Source of the DNA: Planctomycetota bacterium
GTDB taxonomy: Bacteria; Planctomycetota; UBA1135; GCA-002686595
Assembly: GCA_016714045.1 (NCBI GenBank)
Contig: JADJNY010000010.1
Location: forward strand, 119,387 to 183,386
Length of the DNA stretch: 64,000 bases
Direction of reading: 5' to 3'
The notes beneath the pieces are model-generated. The model was not told the DNA's origin and searched no databases. It saw only the letters and a program-made list of their open reading frames with translations. The position numbers were made by a program, and so were the translations under genes. This document shows, in pieces, positions 1 through 8,900 of the stretch (position 1 is its first letter; each line of letters starts with the position of its first letter).

Positions 1-1
1 C

Positions 2-451
2 GCGGCGCGCCTGCCGTTCGCGGACGCGAGCTTCGACGTCGTGCTCTCCGTGCGCTTCCTCTTCCACGTGCCGCGCGAGCTGCGCCCGGCGATCCTCGCC
101 GAGATGGCGCGCGTCGCGCGGCGCGCGGTCGTCGTCGACGTGCGGCACAAGTACACGCTCGGCGCGTGGACGCGGCCCTTGCGCGCGCGCCTCACGGGGA
201 AGCGCGTGCCATACCGCGCGAGCCTCGCGGAGCTCGAAGCCGACTTCGCCGCCGCGGGCCTCGTGATCACGCGCCGCGCGTGGATCGCGCCCTTCTTCAG
301 CGAGAAGCTCGTCGTCGCGGCGGTGCGCGCGGACGCGTCGAGCGCGAGCGCCTCGAACGCAGCGAACGCGTCGACCTCGGCGAACTCGTCCAACACACCG
401 AAGGCGTCGAACGCGAACGACGGATACGAACCGAGAGGAACGAAGCGATGA
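2..451 (+). CDS. SAM-dependent methyltransferase, C-terminal part (cut by window start)
   Basis: Only the last 149 residues are present; the reading frame is open from base 2. The visible part begins with LPFADASFDVVLSVRFLFHV, which matches motif IV to post-motif IV of class I methyltransferases (an Asp in a DASFD loop followed by a hydrophobic strand). An alpha/beta C-terminal half follows, ending in a strand with EKLVVAAVRA. The last 35 residues are a low-complexity Ser/Ala/Asn tail. The SAM-binding motif I lies outside the window, so the substrate cannot be named. The TGA overlaps the ATG of the next gene by 4 nt (ATGA), which suggests translational coupling. Confidence 0.7.
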   Translation, partial: AARLPFADASFDVVLSVRFLFHVPRELRPAILAEMARVARRAVVVDVRHKYTLGAWTRPLRARLTGKRVPYRASLAELEADFAAAGLVITRRAWIAPFFSEKLVVAAVRADASSASASNAANASTSANSSNTPKASNANDGYEPRGTKR

Positions 452-1068
452 GCGCAGCCTACGAACCCAAGTCACCCGCCGAGACCGCGCTGCGCGCGCA
501 CGGGCTCGCGTACCCCGAGACGAAGGAGGACTTTCCCTGGGGCCACCGCGCGCTCAAGGTGAAGGGGAAGATCTTCGCGATCTTCGGGTGGGACGAGGGG
601 CGCTTCACGCTCTCGACCAAGCTCCCGCACTCGAACGTCACGGCGCTCGACCGCCCGTTCGCGGAGCCGACGCACTACGGCATGGGGAAACACGGCTGGG
701 TCACGGCGCGCTTCGAACCGGGCGAGCGCGTGCCGGTCGATCTCCTGCAGACGTGGATCGACGAGAGCTACCGCGCGATCGCGCCGAAGAAGGTGCTCGA
801 GCGGCTCGAAGGCGGCCGCGTCGTCGCGGACGACGCGCCGCGTGCGGCGAAGAGGGCGGCGAGCGCTCGCGCACCGACGAGGCGTGCGACTGCGAAGCGC
901 GTACCGGTGAAGCTCGCCTCCGAGAAGCGCACGACCCCGTCCGCGTCGTCTGGGGAGGGGACGGCGAAAACGAGGAAGGCGAAGCGCACGCCCGCGAAGT
1001 CCGCTAGCGCGAAGTCCGCGAACGCGAAGTCCGCTAGCGCGAAGGCCGCGCCGCGCCGCGCGCGTTGA
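448..1068 (+). CDS. MmcQ/YjbR-family protein with a basic, histone-H1-like tail
   Basis: 206 residues. Residues 15-120 match the MmcQ/YjbR (CyaY-like fold) family: an early FPWGHRALKVKGKIFAIF block, then STKLP, and a C-terminal helix with LLQTWIDESYRAI. Some members bind DNA; most have no proven role. Residues 130-206 are unusual for the family. They are almost entirely Ala, Lys, Arg, Ser, Pro and Thr, and end in three near-repeats of KSASA/KSANA followed by PRRAR, like the tails of bacterial H1-type proteins. The start is the ATG inside the ATGA overlap with the upstream methyltransferase gene. The protein faces tgt tail to tail, with 1 nt between the stop codons. Confidence 0.75.
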   Translation: MSAAYEPKSPAETALRAHGLAYPETKEDFPWGHRALKVKGKIFAIFGWDEGRFTLSTKLPHSNVTALDRPFAEPTHYGMGKHGWVTARFEPGERVPVDLLQTWIDESYRAIAPKKVLERLEGGRVVADDAPRAAKRAASARAPTRRATAKRVPVKLASEKRTTPSASSGEGTAKTRKAKRTPAKSASAKSANAKSASAKAAPRRAR

Positions 1069-1069
1069 G

Positions 1070-2290
1070 TCACTCCGCGTCGCCCGCCGCGTCCGGCGAG
1101 AGCCGCGCGTTCATCGCGGGCAGCGCCTCGGCGCGCAGCTCGAGGAGCCGATCCGCGGCGATCGCGGCGCGGATGCGCTCCATCAGTCGATGGAAGAACC
1201 GCAGGTTGTGCAGCGTGAGCAGCATCGGCCCGAGCATCTCCTCGCTCGTGCACAAGTGCCGCAGGATGCCCTTCGAGTACCGCGTGCACGCGACGCAGTC
1301 GCACTCCGGATCGAGCGGCGCACCGTCGCGCTTCCATCCGCCGTTGCGCAGGTTCACCTTGCCGCGGCTCGTGAACGCGTTGTGGTTTCTCGCATGGCGC
1401 GTCGGCGTGACGCAGTCGAACAGGTCGATGCCGCGCTCGATCGCGTCGAAGAAGTCCTCGGGCGTCCCGACGCCCATCAAGTAGCGCGGACGGTCCTCCG
1501 GCAGGAACGGCGCCGACGCGTCGATGCCGGCGCGCACGTGATCGCGGTCCTCGCCGACGCTGACGCCGCCGACCGCGTAGCCGACGAGGTCGTGCGCGAC
1601 GGCCGCCTCGAGGTTCGCGCGCCGCAGGTCCGCGAAGATCCCGCCCTGCACGATGCCGAAGAGCGCTTGGCCCGTCTCTTCCGCGCCGAGCTCGCGGTGG
1701 CGGCGCACGCACAACTCGAGCCACCGCCGCGTGCGCTCGCACGCCGCCTCGACGTCCGCGCGCGCCGTCGGATCCGCGGGGCACTGGTCGAACGCCATCG
1801 CGACGTCGGCGCCGAGCGCGCGCTCGATGTCGATCACGCCGCGCGGCGTGAAGCGCACGAGCGCTCCGTCGACGACCGAACGCAAGGTGACGCCGTCGTC
1901 GTCGATCTTCGCGATGTGGCCGAGGCTGAAGACCTGGTAGCCGCCGGAGTCCGTCAGGATCGGCCCGTCCCAGTCCATGAACCGGTGTAGCCCGCCGAGC
2001 TCCTTCACGAGCGCCTCGCCCGGCCGCAGGTGCAGGTGGTACGTGTTCGCGAGGATCATCGTCGACCCGACGGCGCGGAGATCGCGCGGGAAGACGCCCT
2101 TCACCGTGCCTTTCGTCCCCACGGGCATGAACGCGGGCGTCTCCACGGCGCCGTGCGGCGTGTGGAACGTGCCGAGGCGCGCGCGCGACGTCGATGCGCG
2201 CGCGTGGAGGTCGAAGCCGAAGCCCGCGCGTCGCGACGACGCGATCGGACGCGCCGCGCGCGTCGCTCCTTCCGCGCTCGCGCCGCTCAC
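1070..2290 (-). CDS. tgt: queuine/preQ1 tRNA-ribosyltransferase
   Basis: 406 residues. This enzyme exchanges guanine 34 in GUN-anticodon tRNAs for the queuosine precursor preQ1. Diagnostic motifs are visible: TPAFMPVGTKGTVKG near residue 51, ILANTYHLHLRPG, LTDSGGYQVFSL with the active-site Asp, FGIVQGG, and LFDCVTPTRHARN with the catalytic Asp. The zinc site CDCVAC is followed by a His in RHL. The chosen start is a GTG that overlaps the TGA of ruvB (GTGA). It gives about 25 more residues than usual at the N-terminus, so a later start is possible, but none of the early codons is ATG. It forms an operon with ruvB. Confidence 0.93.
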   Translation of the reverse strand: MSGASAEGATRAARPIASSRRAGFGFDLHARASTSRARLGTFHTPHGAVETPAFMPVGTKGTVKGVFPRDLRAVGSTMILANTYHLHLRPGEALVKELGGLHRFMDWDGPILTDSGGYQVFSLGHIAKIDDDGVTLRSVVDGALVRFTPRGVIDIERALGADVAMAFDQCPADPTARADVEAACERTRRWLELCVRRHRELGAEETGQALFGIVQGGIFADLRRANLEAAVAHDLVGYAVGGVSVGEDRDHVRAGIDASAPFLPEDRPRYLMGVGTPEDFFDAIERGIDLFDCVTPTRHARNHNAFTSRGKVNLRNGGWKRDGAPLDPECDCVACTRYSKGILRHLCTSEEMLGPMLLTLHNLRFFHRLMERIRAAIAADRLLELRAEALPAMNARLSPDAAGDAE

Positions 2291-3339
2291 GCGAAGAGCC
2301 CCGGCGTCCCCGCGAGCCCGCGCGGATCGAGGTCGATCGCGCGGCAGCCCGCCTGCGTGATCAAGCGCCCGCGCGCCGTCTTCTGCACGAAGCCCGAGCG
2401 CAGGAGGTGCGGCTCGAACACGTCCTCGATCGTGTCCTCGGCCTCGCCGACCGCCGCCGCGATCGTCTTGATGCCGACGGGGTTGCCGAGGTTCGCCGCG
2501 AGGCACTTCAGGATGCGCCGGTCGAGCTCCTCGAGCCCGTTCGCGTCGACGCCGATGCGCTGGAGCGCCTCGCTCGCGAGCGCCGTGCTCACGCTCTTCG
2601 CGCCGCGCACCTGCGCGAGGTCGCGCACGCGGCGCAGGAAGCGGTTCGCGATGCGCGGCGTGCCGCGCGCGCGCTCGGCGATCAGGCGCGCGGCCGCGGG
2701 ATCGAGCTCGACCGCCAGGATGCCCGACGAGCGCGCGAGGATGCGCTCCAAGTCCTCGGGCGGGTACGGCGACAAGCGCTCCGCGATCCCGAAGCGGCCC
2801 CGGAACGGCGCCGTGAGCAAGCCTTCGCGCGTCGTCGCGCCGACCAGCGTGAACGGTTGGATCGAGAGGGGGAGGACGCGCGCGTGGGGGCCCTGGTCGA
2901 GCGTGAAGTCGACCGTGAAGTCCTCCATCGCCGTGTAGAGGTACTCCTCGACCGGCGCGGGCACGCGGTGGATCTCGTCGATGAAGAGCACGTCGTGCGG
3001 CTTCAACTGCGTCAGGATCCCGACCAGGTCGCGCGGCCGCTCGAGCGCGGGGCCGCTCGTCGCGTGCAGGTTCGAGCCGAGTTCGCGCGCGAGGATGCGC
3101 GCGAGGCTCGTCTTCCCGAGACCCGGCGGGCCCGAGAAGAGGACGTGGTCGAGCGGCTCCTTGCGCGCGCGCGCCGCCGCGATCGCCACCTTCAGGTTGT
3201 CGAGCACGCGCGGCTGGCCGACGAACTCGCCCAGGTTCTGCGGGCGCAGGTTCGACTCGACCTCGCGCTCGGCGAGCCCGCCCTCCTCCGGCTCGGCGAC
3301 CAGGGCGTTGGGATCGAAGACGTGTTCGCTGCTCGACAT
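2287..3339 (-). CDS. ruvB: Holliday junction branch-migration ATPase RuvB
   Basis: 350 residues, the usual size. RuvB is the hexameric AAA+ motor that drives branch migration with RuvA during recombinational repair. Walker A GPPGLGKT is at residues 70-77 and Walker B LFIDEIH ends near 124. Family blocks LRPQNLGEFVGQ, PFTLVGATTREGLL, FRGRFGI and RGTPRIANRFLRRVRD are present. The C-terminal winged helix contains GLEELDRRIL and the final AGCRAIDL strand. The ATG has no clear Shine-Dalgarno sequence, and a -10-like TATCCT sits only 7 nt before it. ruvA and ruvC are not in the window. tgt follows with a 4-nt overlap. Confidence 0.96.
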   Translation of the reverse strand: MSSSEHVFDPNALVAEPEEGGLAEREVESNLRPQNLGEFVGQPRVLDNLKVAIAAARARKEPLDHVLFSGPPGLGKTSLARILARELGSNLHATSGPALERPRDLVGILTQLKPHDVLFIDEIHRVPAPVEEYLYTAMEDFTVDFTLDQGPHARVLPLSIQPFTLVGATTREGLLTAPFRGRFGIAERLSPYPPEDLERILARSSGILAVELDPAAARLIAERARGTPRIANRFLRRVRDLAQVRGAKSVSTALASEALQRIGVDANGLEELDRRILKCLAANLGNPVGIKTIAAAVGEAEDTIEDVFEPHLLRSGFVQKTARGRLITQAGCRAIDLDPRGLAGTPGLFA

Positions 3340-3346
3340 GGGGCCG

Positions 3347-3352
3347 AGGATA
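3347..3352 (-). promoter_or_regulatory. -10-like element for ruvB-tgt
   Basis: Read on the minus strand this is TATCCT, ending 7 nt before the ruvB ATG. With usual -10 to start-site spacing, transcription would begin at or within 1-2 nt of the start codon, giving a leaderless message. No good -35 is visible at 16-18 nt. Confidence 0.4.
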
Positions 3353-3680
3353 GCGGGCTCGGGCGGGCGGCTGGAGCGCGAGCCGGCAGGGATCCGTGAG
3401 GGCGCGCGCGCCGCCGCGGCCGCGGAGGAGCGTCACCGCCCGCACACCGACCGGGCGGGGGCCGGGTGGGGGCCGGGCCCGCGGCGCGGCAGGGGGGAGT
3501 TCGCGCGCGCGGCGGCCTCGACGCGGGAGAGGCACGCGCGGCAGCGCGGAACGGTCCGGTCGCGCGTCCGTCCGGCCGAGCTGGCCCGATGCGCGCCTCG
3601 GCACTTGGGGAGGAAGCGAGGGGCCCCGGCGGTGGCCCGATCCAATCGGGAGACGCGCGCCGCGGGCTCCGTGGCGTCGC

Positions 3681-3708
3681 TTGACAGCCCCTTGCCCAAC
3701 CCTAGACT
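3681..3708 (+). promoter_or_regulatory. sigma70-like promoter for the large lipoprotein gene
   Basis: A perfect -35 TTGACA (3681-3686), a 16-nt spacer and a -10 TAGACT (3703-3708, four of six consensus bases). It is the best consensus promoter in the window and points to the lipoprotein gene at 4126, leaving a long leader. Confidence 0.6.
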
Positions 3709-4125
3709 GACCCGCCCCCTCGCCGTCCCGCCCACCCCGCTGGGTGTGCGGAGGCGCACGAGTCGTGCCGCGCGCGCCGCACGCGGACTCCGGAGACGCG
3801 TTCTCCGAAGCCGTTCCTGCGCGCTGCACGAGGTTCCTTGTTCCTGCGGTAACTACCGGAAACTCAAGAGGTAAGCAGCGCGCTGCACGCGTCCTGGGAC
3901 GCGCTTCCCCGTGGCGGCACGTCGCTTGACCTCAGAAGCCCCTGCGTGCCGCGCTCGAGTGCAGCTCGAGCGGAAACTCCTTCTCCTCCCCGCCCCCCGA
4001 CGCGATCCGACGTCGCGCACTCCTGCGCGTTCGTCGTCCCCGGTTGCGCTGTGCCCGCCGCGTGCGGGTGCGCGTGCCGGTCGCGTTCCTGAACTCGACG
4101 TTCGAACCGACAGGTGTTTGTGCAC

Positions 4126-7100
4126 ATGAACAAGCTACGGCTGTCCTTGGGCCTCATGGGTGCTTCGGCCTTGCTCTTCTCCGCTTGCGGCGGCGGAGGA
4201 GGAAGCTCGACCGGTGGCGCTGGATCCGCGATGGACATCGAACAGGTGGCCAACGGATTCGGGCAGATCCTCCCGCACACGATCCGCAAGCTGGACGCGA
4301 ACGGCGTCCCGTCGCAGACGATCATCTCGATCCGCAAGGAAAGCGACTTCGTCTCGAACGTCGTGCCCGGCAACCCGGTGCTCCCTGCGCCGCAGTGGCC
4401 GATCGAGGCGATCCTTCCGACCGGCGTGGCGGGGAACCACTTCCTCTATGCTGAGTTCCGCCAGAACGTCGACATCGACAGCGTGCTGTCGCCGCTGCCC
4501 GGCGCGCAGGCGCAGTCGGGCCTGCTCGGCTCGATCACGCTCGTCGCGCAGGACCCGGCCACCGGCCAGAGCGAGCCCGTGCCCTGCCGCGTCGTGATCG
4601 ACGGCTTCACGTACGCGGGTACGCCGACCGGCGCGCCGCCCCTGCTCGAACTCCAGCGCTGGGTGCGGCTCGACACGAACGGCAACCCGGAAGCGCTCGA
4701 CGTCAGCGGCAGCACGCCCGGCGCGGGGTTCCCCGGCGTCCTGAACAACTTCCAGGGCGCGGCCAAGCTGATCTCGCCGCGCACGGTCTGCTTCATCGCC
4801 GACTCGGACAACGACCTCGCGACCGTCGAGACGTTCCCGACGGGCCGGCAGATCAAGCTCCGCATCTCCACGAACGTCCGCGCGACGAACGGCAACTTCC
4901 TGCGCAACGCGGGCCTCGCGATGAGCACGGTGGGTGGCGACACGACCCGGCCCGAGGTCGCGACGACGCCGCCGCCGATCAACAGCCCGAGGATCACCCC
5001 CGGTCAGGGTGACCAGGACATCGACCCGCTGACGGACATCCAGGTCGAGTTCACCGAGCCGATCCAGCCCGTCACCCTGGGTTCGATCAACAACGGCCAG
5101 CCGCCGCTGCCGTCCCCGGCGGTCGCGATCACGTTCGGCCCCTCGGCCACGAACGTGAACGTGCCCTTCTGGATCATGCCGGTCAGCGTGTTCGACCTCT
5201 CCCTCTACCGGCTGATCCCCGCGTTCAACTTCCCCGGGCAGAGCCCGGTCGGCGTCGCGAATTGCGGCGAGTTCAATAACGTCACGATCACGGTCAACGG
5301 GGGCACGTTCTCCGACCTCGTCGCGCAGACGAACCTGCTCGGCGGCACGACGTTCTTCCGCACGGGCGACGGCCCCGGACTCGTGAACGCGCCGGTGAGC
5401 CCCGACACGATCTACCTCGGTCGCGCGGGCGCCGTCCCGGGCCTCTCGGTCATCGACTTGAACGGCTTCGGCGCCTCGACGGGCAACCCGACCTTCGACT
5501 CGACGTACACGACGTTCCTCGAGGGCAACTCGAACTACCCGAACAACCCGAACGTCAAGATCCAGGGATCGCTGCTCGTCCCGCCGCTCCAGCCCGGCAC
5601 GTGCACGTTCAACGGCGGCTCGGCGGGCGTGTTCACGCTGACCCTCGACAGCGCGCTCAACAACCTGCTCGTGCGCGCGCCCCTCGTCACGTCGATCGCC
5701 GACATGATGCAGGGTCACTCGCTCGACACCTCCTTCAACAACGGCCCGGCGCCGTTCGGCTGTCAGGCGGGCGGCGGCAACCTGTGCGCCGTCGACGGCA
5801 CGAAGGTCATCAACCCGGCGGTCAACGGCAACACGATGCAGCCGGCGCTTCCGGGCCAGGTCAACGGCATCATCGGCACCGGCGCGGAGAACCTCTCCTG
5901 CTGGGCGCCGCACCCCAACCCTCCGCCGCTCGTGTTCCCGCCGATCTGCGTCTCCCCGTTCATCAACGGGCAGGAGCCGACCTCGATCAACACGGGTGTT
6001 GCGAACCTGCTCGGCCCGGGCAACGCGTTCGGTGCTCCGCTCCAGGGCGTGCCGCCGTCCGGCCTCCTCGCGCCTGAGCAGAACGCCTACTTCCAAGGCC
6101 CGTCGCTCCCGTCGACGAACCCGGCGGCGTGCGCGCCCTACATGATCCGCCAGCAGGTCGGCCAGTACCTGTACGTGATCGACCGTGGCCGCCGCGAGAT
6201 CGTCGTGCTCAACTCGAACCGCATGACGGTCATCGACCGCATCGAGACGTCCGACCCGACGACGCTCGCGATGTCGCCGAACCTGAACCTGCTCGCGGTC
6301 GTGAACCAGCTCGGCAACACGGTCAGCTTCATCGACATCGACCCGACGTCGGCGACCTTCCACCAGGTCGTCCAGACGACGGCCGTCGGCTCGAGCCCGC
6401 GTGGCATCGCGTGGGATCCGGGCAACGAAGACGTCCTGGTGTGCAACGAGCTCGACGGCAACGTCTCCGTGATCTCCGCGCTCTCGCTGCAGGTCCGCAA
6501 GACGGTCAGCTCGCAGCTCTCGCAGCCCTTCGACGTGGCGATCACGCCGCGCCAGGTCGCGTGGGGCTTCAACCGCAACGTCTACTTCGCCTACATCCTG
6601 AACCGCAACGGCCGCGTCGCGATCTTCGAGTCGGGCCCGAACACGGTGAACGGTTGGGGCTATGACGACGTGATCGGCATCGCGACCCAGACCTTCCGCA
6701 ACCCGAAGGCGATCCAGCCCGACCACGTCGACCTGCGTTCGGCCGTGTGGATCGCGCACGAAGGTCCTCTCGACCTGACCAACAACCAGCCGGGTCCGTT
6801 CGGCACGGGCGCCGTCTCCAAGCTGGCGATCGTGTCCGGTCTCGCGGGTGCGCTGCCCCTCAACGTGCAGTCGCTCTTCACGCCGCAGTTCCGCGACATG
6901 TTCCTCGGCGTGACGGTCTCGGCGGGCACTCCGACGCTCTCGGGCGTGCCGGTCGACATCGCCTTCGACGACCTGCGCAGCCTCGCGGCGCTCCCGAACT
7001 TCACGACGTTCTTCAGCGCGGGCGCGCCGCAGCCCATCAACGGCAAGCAGCTGGTCCGCCAGCTGCCGAACGGCGCCATCGCGAACAACAACGAGCCGCG

Positions 7101-7266
7101 CTTCATGTTCGTCGCGGTGCCGAACCCGACGGCGGGCAGCGGCGTGGTCGACGTCGTTCGCATCGACGCCGGCACGGTCCGCCAGGACACGAACCCCTAC
7201 CAGGCGGGCACTGACTCGTTGGCGGCGCCCAACGTCTCCGTCGTGGGGTGCTACTACCGGCAGTGA
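4126..7266 (+). CDS. large surface lipoprotein with Ig-like and YVTN-type beta-propeller regions
   Basis: 1046 residues from the ATG at 4126; a GTG at 4114 would only add four residues. A lipoprotein signal peptide (MNKLRLSLGLMGASALLF, then SAC) puts the lipidated Cys at 21, followed by a Gly/Ser linker. A block near residues 285-330 with TPGQGDQDIDPLTDIQVEF resembles bacterial Ig-like (Big_5) domains. Residues 680-850 form a YVTN-type propeller, with repeated strands such as YLYVIDRGRREIVVLN and SNLAV-like turns around SPRGIAWDPGNEDVLV. Third-position G+C is high like its neighbours. It stands alone between its own promoter and terminator and is likely exposed at the cell surface. The ligand is unknown. 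Confidence 0.8.
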   Translation: MNKLRLSLGLMGASALLFSACGGGGGSSTGGAGSAMDIEQVANGFGQILPHTIRKLDANGVPSQTIISIRKESDFVSNVVPGNPVLPAPQWPIEAILPTGVAGNHFLYAEFRQNVDIDSVLSPLPGAQAQSGLLGSITLVAQDPATGQSEPVPCRVVIDGFTYAGTPTGAPPLLELQRWVRLDTNGNPEALDVSGSTPGAGFPGVLNNFQGAAKLISPRTVCFIADSDNDLATVETFPTGRQIKLRISTNVRATNGNFLRNAGLAMSTVGGDTTRPEVATTPPPINSPRITPGQGDQDIDPLTDIQVEFTEPIQPVTLGSINNGQPPLPSPAVAITFGPSATNVNVPFWIMPVSVFDLSLYRLIPAFNFPGQSPVGVANCGEFNNVTITVNGGTFSDLVAQTNLLGGTTFFRTGDGPGLVNAPVSPDTIYLGRAGAVPGLSVIDLNGFGASTGNPTFDSTYTTFLEGNSNYPNNPNVKIQGSLLVPPLQPGTCTFNGGSAGVFTLTLDSALNNLLVRAPLVTSIADMMQGHSLDTSFNNGPAPFGCQAGGGNLCAVDGTKVINPAVNGNTMQPALPGQVNGIIGTGAENLSCWAPHPNPPPLVFPPICVSPFINGQEPTSINTGVANLLGPGNAFGAPLQGVPPSGLLAPEQNAYFQGPSLPSTNPAACAPYMIRQQVGQYLYVIDRGRREIVVLNSNRMTVIDRIETSDPTTLAMSPNLNLLAVVNQLGNTVSFIDIDPTSATFHQVVQTTAVGSSPRGIAWDPGNEDVLVCNELDGNVSVISALSLQVRKTVSSQLSQPFDVAITPRQVAWGFNRNVYFAYILNRNGRVAIFESGPNTVNGWGYDDVIGIATQTFRNPKAIQPDHVDLRSAVWIAHEGPLDLTNNQPGPFGTGAVSKLAIVSGLAGALPLNVQSLFTPQFRDMFLGVTVSAGTPTLSGVPVDIAFDDLRSLAALPNFTTFFSAGAPQPINGKQLVRQLPNGAIANNNEPRFMFVAVPNPTAGSGVVDVVRIDAGTVRQDTNPYQAGTDSLAAPNVSVVGCYYRQ

Positions 7267-7290
7267 CCTAGGTCCACGTCGGAACTCCGA

Positions 7291-7323
7291 GCGACGCGCG
7301 GAACTCCGCGCGTCGCTTCGTTT
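7291..7323 (+). terminator. intrinsic terminator after the lipoprotein gene
   Basis: A perfect 11-bp stem GCGACGCGCGG / CCGCGCGTCGC with an AACT loop is followed by TTCGTTT. It begins 24 nt after the stop codon. Confidence 0.75.
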
Positions 7324-7370
7324 CCAGCACGCGCACGCGGCGCGGCGTCGCCGGGCGCTCGCGCCGCGAG

Positions 7371-7376
7371 TAGAAT
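7371..7376 (+). promoter_or_regulatory. -10-like element for the ubiE operon
   Basis: TAGAAT ends 25 nt before the ubiE ATG and leaves room for the purine-rich Shine-Dalgarno GAGAGGG at about 7389-7395. No convincing -35 is seen. Confidence 0.4.
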
Positions 7377-7401
7377 CCCCGCCCCTCCGAGAGGGACACC
7401 C

Positions 7402-8091
7402 ATGGCCGAACCCCGCCAGGTCCGAGCGATGTTCGCCCGCATCGCGGGGAGCTACGACCTCCTGAACCGCGTCCTGTCGCTGGGCATCGACCAGCGCTGG
7501 CGCAAGGCGATGCTCGCCGCCGCGGGCGACGTCGAAGGCCGCGTCGTCGTCGACGCGTGCTGCGGCACCGGGGACGTGGCCTTCACCTTCGCGCGCGCCG
7601 GCGCCCACGTCGTCGGCGTCGACTTCACGCCCGAGATGCTGCGGCGCGCGGAGCGGAAGAAGGACCCGCGCGTGCCGCCCTCCGTCTTCGCGCACGGCGA
7701 CGCGCTCTCGCTGCCGGTGAAGAGCGCGTCCGCGGACCTGTGCACGAACGCCTTCGGGATCCGCAACGTGCAGGATCGGCGCGCGGGCCTGCGCGAGATG
7801 CGGCGCGTGCTCCGACCGGGCGGGCGCGTCGTGATCCTCGAGTTCACGATGCCGCCGGGCGCGATCCTCGGCGCGCTCTACCGCTTCTACTTCACACGCG
7901 TGCTGCCGTTCGTCGGACGGCTCGTGTCGAAGGACGACGACGCGTACTCGTACCTGCCGCGCACGGTGCTCGCGTGGCCGTCCCCGACCGAGTTCCAGCG
8001 CGAGATGGAGCGCGAAGGGCTCGTCGACTGCGGCCATCGGCTGCTCACGCGCGGCATCGCCTGCCTGCACTGGGGGCGCGTGCCCGCGTGA
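7402..8091 (+). CDS. ubiE: demethylmenaquinone/ubiquinone C-methyltransferase
   Basis: 229 residues, the usual UbiE/MenG length. It methylates the quinone ring in the last step of menaquinone (and in ubiquinone makers, ubiquinone) synthesis. The family N-terminus VRAMFARIAGSYDLLNRVLS is followed by SAM motif I VVDACCGTGDVAF, the DFTPEML loop, GDALSLPVKSASAD, and FGIRNVQDRRAGLREM. The YSYLPRTV block near the C-terminus is also typical. A GAGAGGG ribosome site supports the ATG. The next three genes follow with 4-nt overlaps or 1-nt gaps, and two of them (ubiX and ubiA-like) are also quinone genes. This run may therefore be a menaquinone operon. Confidence 0.92.
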   Translation: MAEPRQVRAMFARIAGSYDLLNRVLSLGIDQRWRKAMLAAAGDVEGRVVVDACCGTGDVAFTFARAGAHVVGVDFTPEMLRRAERKKDPRVPPSVFAHGDALSLPVKSASADLCTNAFGIRNVQDRRAGLREMRRVLRPGGRVVILEFTMPPGAILGALYRFYFTRVLPFVGRLVSKDDDAYSYLPRTVLAWPSPTEFQREMEREGLVDCGHRLLTRGIACLHWGRVPA

Positions 8092-8900
8092 GCGCGCGCG
8101 CGAAGCCCGCCGCCGACGCCGAAGTCGCCGCGGACGCGCCGTCCGTCGACGGGCGCAGCTTCGCGCTGGGGTTCCTGGCGATGCTGCCGCTCTTCGTCGC
8201 CTACGAGGCCGCGCTCGCGCCGACCGGTGCGAGCGCGCGCAACTTGGGCGAGGTGATCGTCTCGCTCCCGTTCTCCGTCCTCGGCGCGCACGCGGAGTTC
8301 GCGCGGCGCGTCGTCCTCGGTCTCTGTGCCTTCGCGGCGGCGTGGGCGTGCTTCCACGCCGAGTTGGGCCTGGGACCGCGCGTCCTGCGGATCGCGCTCG
8401 AGGGGCTGGTCGCCGCGGTGCTGCTGGGCCCCGCGCTGCTCGTGCTCCTTTCGCTCGCGGGCGGGCTCGACGCGCTGCGCGGTGTGCAGCTGCCGACCGC
8501 GCCCGACGGACCCGGGCTCGCACGCGCCGCGCTGCTCGCGGGCGGCGCGGCGTGGGAGGAGGTCGTATTCCGTCTGGGCCTGCAGAGCCTCCTTTTCCTC
8601 GTGCTGCGGCGCGTCATCGTGTTCTGGATCGGCGCGGACGGCCCCGCGCGCTGGGTCGCGGAGGCGGGCGCCGTGCTGCTCTCGTCGCTCGTCTTCGCGG
8701 CGGCCCACCTCGCCGTGTTCACGCAGGTCTTCGGCCCGGGCGGCGAGCCGTTCCACGCGGGCGTCTTCCCCTGGCGAGTGCTCGCGGGCATCCTGCTCGC
8801 GCTGCTCTTCCGCTTCCGCGGCCCCGGCGTCGCGGCGTGGACGCACGCGTTCTTCAACCTCGTGCTCTCGATCGGCGCCGGCCCCGGAGTCTTCCTATGA
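8088..8900 (+). CDS. CPBP-family intramembrane glutamic/metalloprotease (CAAX protease-like)
   Basis: 270 residues starting at the GTG in a GTGA overlap with ubiE. A soluble N-terminus of about 25 residues is followed by six to eight hydrophobic segments. The family motifs are all there: AAWEEVVFRLGL with the EExxxR signature, FAAAHLAVF with the conserved His, and a last helix with HAFFN giving HxxxN. Such proteins are Rce1-like proteases of the inner membrane; substrates are usually unknown. Its place inside a quinone gene run (ubiE before, ubiX after, ATGA overlap) is a context clue only. Confidence 0.85.
   Translation: MSARAKPAADAEVAADAPSVDGRSFALGFLAMLPLFVAYEAALAPTGASARNLGEVIVSLPFSVLGAHAEFARRVVLGLCAFAAAWACFHAELGLGPRVLRIALEGLVAAVLLGPALLVLLSLAGGLDALRGVQLPTAPDGPGLARAALLAGGAAWEEVVFRLGLQSLLFLVLRRVIVFWIGADGPARWVAEAGAVLLSSLVFAAAHLAVFTQVFGPGGEPFHAGVFPWRVLAGILLALLFRFRGPGVAAWTHAFFNLVLSIGAGPGVFL

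Larger units (their letters stand above)
3340..4125. other. 786-bp gene-free region between ruvB and the surface lipoprotein gene
   Basis: The open frames here are short, overlap on both strands and match no family, so I read no gene. The region holds the ruvB promoter on one side and a sigma70-like promoter at 3681-3708 on the other. The 11-mer CGTCGCTTGAC occurs twice (3675-3685 and 3919-3929), and the 12-mer GCGCGCTGCACG twice around 3820 and 3880. From the promoter to the lipoprotein start is about 410 nt, an unusually long leader. Confidence 0.6.

Noticed and set aside
4135..8523. A 1462-residue open frame on the minus strand across the lipoprotein, ubiE and the protease genes
   Set aside because: It crosses three well supported plus-strand genes, is low-complexity Arg-rich and matches no family.
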